A DNA stretch of 9,267 nucleotides from Deltaproteobacteria bacterium (GTDB lineage Bacteria; Desulfobacterota; Desulfovibrionia; Desulfovibrionales; Desulfovibrionaceae), in assembly GCA_031280335.1 (NCBI GenBank), contig JAITGZ010000211.1:1-9267 (forward strand), in the 5' to 3' direction. The stretch's first letter is position 1; each line of letters starts with the position of its first letter. The notes beneath the pieces are model-generated. The model searched no databases, was not told the origin of the DNA, and saw only the letters and a program-made list of their open reading frames with translations. The translations under genes and the position numbers were made by a program. Shown in pieces: positions 6,260 to 9,267 of this stretch.

Positions 6260-7129
6260 TCACAGTTCGTTGACCATATTTTTTAATTGGGCGTAAGTAA
6301 AGACCGGACCGTCAATACACACGTATTTGTCGCCTATATTGCAGCGTCCGCAGATGCCTATGCCGCATTTCATGCGTTTTTCCAGGGTGGTGATGATCTG
6401 TTCCGGCTGGAAGCCCAGTTTTTCCAGTGCCTGTAAGGTGAATTTGATCATGATGGGCGGTCCGCAGGTAACGGCCACAGTGTTCTCCGGGCTGGGGGCA
6501 AGTTCGGTGAGTACGTTGGGAATAAGCCCCACCTTGTGTTCCCAGCCTTCGGCCGGGGCGTCTATGGTCAGCACGGTGCGCATGTCCTTGCGCTTCAGCC
6601 AGTCTTCCCGGTCCTGGGCATAGGAGAGGTCCTGAGGGGTACGCGCGCCGTAGAGCAGGGTAATATCCCCGTAGTCCTTGCGCTTGTCCAGCATGTAGAG
6701 GAGCAGGGTGCGCATGGGGGCCATGCCTATGCCCCCGCCAATGAAGACCAGGTTTTTACCTTTAAGCTTATTGTAGGGAAAGGCGTTGCCCAGGGGCGCG
6801 CGCAGGCCGATCTTGTCGCCGGGCTTAAGCCCGTGCAGGGCGCTGGTTACCTCGCCCGCGCGCATTACGCTGAATTGCAGATATTCTTTGCGCGTGGGCG
6901 GAGAATTGATCACAAAGGTGGCTTCGCCCGCCCCAAAGAGCGAAAGCTGCCCCAGCTGGCCCGGCTCAAAGCTGAAATTACGCCGCGCCTCTTCGTCATC
7001 CAGGCGCAGGCGAAAGCTTTTGATGTTGTGCGTTTCCGTAATAACTTCCGACACAGTGGCTATTTGGGGCAGGTACGGATTGGGCGCGCTGCCGTCATGG
7101 CCGGGACGCGCGGCGGGGGTGTCATGCAT
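6260..7129 (-). CDS. FAD/NAD(P)-binding oxidoreductase subunit with [2Fe-2S] site (FlxA / HydG / AsrB-like)
   Basis: This subunit would exchange electrons between NAD(P)H, via FAD and a [2Fe-2S] cluster, and its Fe-S partner proteins in the cytoplasm. Residues 20-120 form a ferredoxin-reductase-type FAD domain; the usual RxYS motif is replaced by FVINSPP (72-78), and GEVTSALH (92-99) and APLGNAFP (111-118) follow. The nucleotide-binding half has GGGIGMAPMRTLL (131-143), YGARTPQDL (160-168) and TCGPPIMIKF (221-230). The C-terminal cluster ligands are C255, C260, C263 and C271, as in PyrK/AsrB/HydG. Length 289 is typical. The ATG is preceded by AAGGAG (7137-7142) seven bases away and overlaps the upstream stop by 8 nt (ATGCATGA). 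It is the last gene of the operon. With no siroheme AsrC gene following, sulfite reductase is less likely than an Flx- or hydrogenase-type module. Confidence 0.88.
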   Translation of the reverse strand: MHDTPAARPGHDGSAPNPYLPQIATVSEVITETHNIKSFRLRLDDEEARRNFSFEPGQLGQLSLFGAGEATFVINSPPTRKEYLQFSVMRAGEVTSALHGLKPGDKIGLRAPLGNAFPYNKLKGKNLVFIGGGIGMAPMRTLLLYMLDKRKDYGDITLLYGARTPQDLSYAQDREDWLKRKDMRTVLTIDAPAEGWEHKVGLIPNVLTELAPSPENTVAVTCGPPIMIKFTLQALEKLGFQPEQIITTLEKRMKCGIGICGRCNIGDKYVCIDGPVFTYAQLKNMVNEL

Positions 7130-8228
7130 GGCGTTTCTCCTTGCCGGGGACGGCTCCGGCGGACGCGGTCTCCCGGCCCAGGGCGTCCGTTACCACCCGG
7201 CGTATATCCACGCCGGAGGGGCAGCTTTTGATGCAGCGCCCGCAACCCACGCAGGCAAAGCGCTGCCCGTGCAGGGAGGGATAGTAAGAAAACTTGTGGC
7301 CGATGCGGTTTTTCAGCCGCGCCGCCTTGTCCGGGCGGGGGTTGTGCCCGCTGGCTTCCAGGGTGAACAGGGGGGCCATGCAGGCATCCCAGCTGCGCAG
7401 CCTTATGCCGCTTGTGCCCGCGCCCTCGTCCGTCATGTTAAAGCAGTAGCAGGTGGGACAAAGGTAGGTGCAGGCCCCGCAAGAAAGGCAATGCGCCGCT
7501 TCGTCCCGCCAGAACGGGGCGTCGTCAAAACGGCGGCGCAGGGCTTCGGGCGCTTCGCTTATGCCCGGCGCCGGCAGCATGTTTTTTTGCGCCGAGGCGC
7601 GGCTTTGCTCCGCCGCCTTTACGGCCTTATCCCCCGCCGGGCGCAGGGCTTTGCCCTCCAGCAGCTCCGCCCCCGCCGGGGTTACGGCTTCCAGCACAAA
7701 ACCATCGTCCGCCTCAAGGGCCAGCACGTCCGCCCCTTCGCTGCCGGCGGGTCCGCCCCCCACCCAATGGCAGAAACAGGTGGAAAGAACCCTGGAGCAG
7801 GCTCGCGCGATGAGTACGGTTTTACTCCGGCGGCGCAGGTAATAGGTGTCCTGGGCGCGTCCCGCCGTGCCCGAACCGGCATAAACCGGGTCAAAGATCA
7901 AAAAGCCGCGGGCATCGCAGGGAGGCAGGCCGAAGATCAGGGTCGGGCCGGGGTCCGGCGGCGATTCCAGGCTCAAGCCGCCGTCCGTTTCGCGCCGGAA
8001 ACGGAACAGGGCCTCGGCCGGGGGGAACAGCACGCGCTTGGCCGACTCCGTGGGTTTTTTATCCAATTCCACCCCGGCGGCCTGGTCAAAAGGCCGGTAC
8101 ATCACCGCGCCCGCCCCTTCCATGCCTTCGCGGCGCGGCGCCCATACGCGGAAACGGGCGGAGAGTTCGGCCAGAAACTCGGACAGCGCGTCCCGGGAAA
8201 CAAATTTGCTCTGGGCGTTCATTGCCAT
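7122..8228 (-). CDS. two-[4Fe-4S] electron-transfer subunit (FlxB / sulfhydrogenase beta HydB / AsrA-like)
   Basis: An iron-sulfur subunit expected to pass electrons between the flavin subunit encoded just downstream and other partners. Of 368 residues, the N-terminal 240 match the HydB/AsrA fold, with GLPPCDARG (100-108) and CSRVLSTCFCHW (144-155). The C-terminal part has two cluster motifs: CLSCGACTYLCP (247-258; C247, C250, C253, C257), continuing PTCYCF, and CVGCGRCIKSCP (326-337; C326, C329, C332, C336). The frame is open far upstream, but the start is set by AAGGAG five bases before ATGGCAATG and by the 10-nt overlap (ATGGCAATGA) with the preceding gene. Starting two codons later is possible. 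It has no signal peptide, so it is cytoplasmic. Confidence 0.85.
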   Translation of the reverse strand: MAMNAQSKFVSRDALSEFLAELSARFRVWAPRREGMEGAGAVMYRPFDQAAGVELDKKPTESAKRVLFPPAEALFRFRRETDGGLSLESPPDPGPTLIFGLPPCDARGFLIFDPVYAGSGTAGRAQDTYYLRRRSKTVLIARACSRVLSTCFCHWVGGGPAGSEGADVLALEADDGFVLEAVTPAGAELLEGKALRPAGDKAVKAAEQSRASAQKNMLPAPGISEAPEALRRRFDDAPFWRDEAAHCLSCGACTYLCPTCYCFNMTDEGAGTSGIRLRSWDACMAPLFTLEASGHNPRPDKAARLKNRIGHKFSYYPSLHGQRFACVGCGRCIKSCPSGVDIRRVVTDALGRETASAGAVPGKEKRHA

Positions 8229-9184
8229 TCCCTCTCCTTGATGTTGCTTTCTTCCGCCTGAAAGGTGAGCAGGGGCGCTTTGGCCTCCACATCCAGCCCG
8301 GCGGCGTAGCCGAAAAGCCGGCCCACCGAGCGGCCCAGGGAGCGCTTGAGCAGCAGCACGGGAATATGCGCCGGGCAGGCCCGCTGGCACTCGCCGCAGC
8401 CGGTGCAGCGCCCCGCGAGGTGCAGGGCGTGCGCCACCTGGAACATGAGTTTGTCGCGCACTCCGTCTCCCTGACTCAGCCAGCGCGGCTCGCGGCTCGC
8501 GGCCACGCAGTGTTCCCGGCACACGCACAGGGGGCAGGCGTTGCGGCAGGCATAGCAGCGGATGCAGCGGGACATCTCCTTTTCCCAGAAACGCAGGCGC
8601 TCTGCCAAAGGCAGCGCTTCCAGCGCCTCCAGGTCTTGGAAGCCGTCCTGCGCCTGCGCCTCCGCCGCCGCGCCGGCAAAATGATCCGCCAGCACCGCGC
8701 CGGGGTGTTTGCAGCGGCCGCACTTGTCCGCCAGCACTTCCGCCAGAGGCAGGGAAATATCCCGCCCGCCCAGGCTCAGGGCAAGCTCCTTTTCGCCAAA
8801 AACCACCTTTTCCGCCTCGCCCGCCTCGCCGTGAGCGGCCAGGGCGGCGGCCACCTTGCCGTCGTCCACCACCCCGGAGCAGGCAAAGCCGATGATCACC
8901 ACCTCTTCCCTTTTGATCAGTTTTTCACTGATCAGCTCCACCACGGAACGGGAATCGCAGCCCTTGACCACCACCCCCACTTTTTTGCCTTTGTATTCCG
9001 GCAGAAACACGGCGGTGTTGGATACAGCGCGCGGCCCGGCGATAAAAGATTGCACCCCGGCGGCGTCCCGCATGAAATACGGGGAAGCGCGCAAGGGATC
9101 AGGCCCGGGGCCCCAGCCGATGACGCACTCCACCTCCGGCAGCACCCCAAGAATAATCTTTTTTAATTCCTCTTGCGTGGACAC
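8219..9184 (-). CDS. FrhB-like, two-[4Fe-4S] electron-transfer subunit (FlxC-like)
   Basis: The N-terminal 170 residues resemble the coenzyme F420 hydrogenase/formate dehydrogenase beta-subunit region: VVVKGCDSRSVVELI (71-85), GFACSGVVD (99-107) and DKCGRCKHPG (153-162). A dicluster ferredoxin domain follows: CIRCYACRNACP (207-218; C207, C210, C213, C217), then CVCREHC (220-226), then CTGCGECQRACP (260-271; C260, C263, C266, C270). The start is GTG, eight bases after a strong GAGGAG. The stop lies inside the start of the next gene. Such proteins pair with HydB-like and FAD/NAD subunits in Flx-Hdr clusters of sulfate reducers, where they are thought to relay electrons from NADH towards HdrABC. 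The role here is inferred from family and neighbours. Confidence 0.82.
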   Translation of the reverse strand: MSTQEELKKIILGVLPEVECVIGWGPGPDPLRASPYFMRDAAGVQSFIAGPRAVSNTAVFLPEYKGKKVGVVVKGCDSRSVVELISEKLIKREEVVIIGFACSGVVDDGKVAAALAAHGEAGEAEKVVFGEKELALSLGGRDISLPLAEVLADKCGRCKHPGAVLADHFAGAAAEAQAQDGFQDLEALEALPLAERLRFWEKEMSRCIRCYACRNACPLCVCREHCVAASREPRWLSQGDGVRDKLMFQVAHALHLAGRCTGCGECQRACPAHIPVLLLKRSLGRSVGRLFGYAAGLDVEAKAPLLTFQAEESNIKEREWQ

Positions 9185-9192
9185 AAGGTTTT

Positions 9193-9198
9193 CTCCTC
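9193..9198 (-). promoter_or_regulatory. Shine-Dalgarno supporting the GTG start
   Basis: GAGGAG on the minus strand ends 8 nt before the GTG at 9184. It decides in favour of GTG over any internal ATG for the FrhB-like subunit. Confidence 0.6.
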
Positions 9199-9202
9199 AA
9201 TT

Positions 9203-9267
9203 TTAAAGCATGTTAACTTCAGCGTGATTGAAAAACTGAAAGGGTTCAGGAAGGAGGGGGTTTGGGG
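9203..9267 (-). CDS. possible C-terminal end of an upstream gene (partial)
   Basis: On the minus strand a frame is open from the window edge to a TAA at 9203-9205, giving 20 residues that end HAEVNML. It would stop 18 nt before the next start, with the GAGGAG in the gap, which fits an operon. A second frame is also open here and the base composition is less GC-rich than the genes, so it may be non-coding leader instead. If real, the obvious candidates from known clusters are FlxD (MvhD-like) or an Hdr subunit. The sequence itself does not show which. Confidence 0.3.
   Translation of the reverse strand, partial: PNPLLPEPFQFFNHAEVNML

Noticed and set aside
3108..9166. Long plus-strand open frames opposite the thrC, zinc-ribbon and Flx-type genes
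   Set aside because: They are GC-rich antisense shadows with no family motifs and low-complexity His/Gln/Gly content.
1..9267. CRISPR array, tRNA, rRNA or retron-like structure
   Set aside because: No regularly spaced repeats, cloverleaf or reverse-transcriptase motif were seen.

Overview
The window looks like a chromosomal segment of an anaerobic, GC-rich sulfate-reducer-type deltaproteobacterium, most likely Desulfovibrionaceae. This is inferred from the Flx/sulfhydrogenase-like electron-transfer operon, the codon usage and the general gene style; no marker gene here fixes the taxon. Nearly all credible host genes are on the minus strand. The left 2.3 kb is an AT-richer accessory patch with insertion-sequence debris.

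Left patch (1-2346): a near-consensus sigma70 promoter (45-73) drives a plus-strand family 2 glycosyltransferase of the polyprenyl-phosphate (GtrB/ArnC-like) architecture (179-1168). The glycosyltransferase is bracketed by inverted copies of a TTA(A/G)CCGGACA sequence (26-43 and 1302-1319) that resemble IS ends. Next comes a minus-strand transposase remnant (1330-2061). It joins the N-terminal two-thirds of an IS5-type transposase to a tail that looks like the C-terminus of another, IS4-like, transposase. A gene-free stretch then holds a perfect hairpin (2207-2231) and copy 1 of a 69-bp double-hairpin repeat (2238-2306).

Middle (2347-6037): a tight four-gene minus-strand operon, read right to left. 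It encodes a zinc-ribbon/Yip1-like membrane protein, threonine synthase (thrC), a DedA-family membrane protein and a periplasmic amino-acid-binding protein. The first pair overlaps by 14 nt and the other gaps are 16 and 11 nt. Copy 2 of the 69-bp repeat (6115-6183) lies beyond the operon's 5' end in inverted orientation, so the whole operon is enclosed by a 68/69-identical inverted repeat pair.

Right (6260-9267): three translationally coupled minus-strand genes encode a two-[4Fe-4S] FrhB-like subunit, a two-[4Fe-4S] HydB/AsrA-like subunit and an FAD/NAD(P)/[2Fe-2S] HydG/AsrB-like subunit. Together they form an NAD(P)H-linked electron-transfer module of the FlxABC (FloxABC) / sulfhydrogenase beta-gamma / anaerobic sulfite reductase AB type. 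In sulfate reducers such modules feed electrons to heterodisulfide-reductase-like HdrABC. The hdr/flxD partners would have to lie beyond the right edge. A short open frame ending at 9203 may be the tail of the upstream gene.

I see no convincing evidence of an entirely new system. The best leads are the inverted 69-bp repeat pair enclosing the thrC operon, the IS-end-flanked glycosyltransferase with its own strong promoter, and the chimeric transposase remnant.
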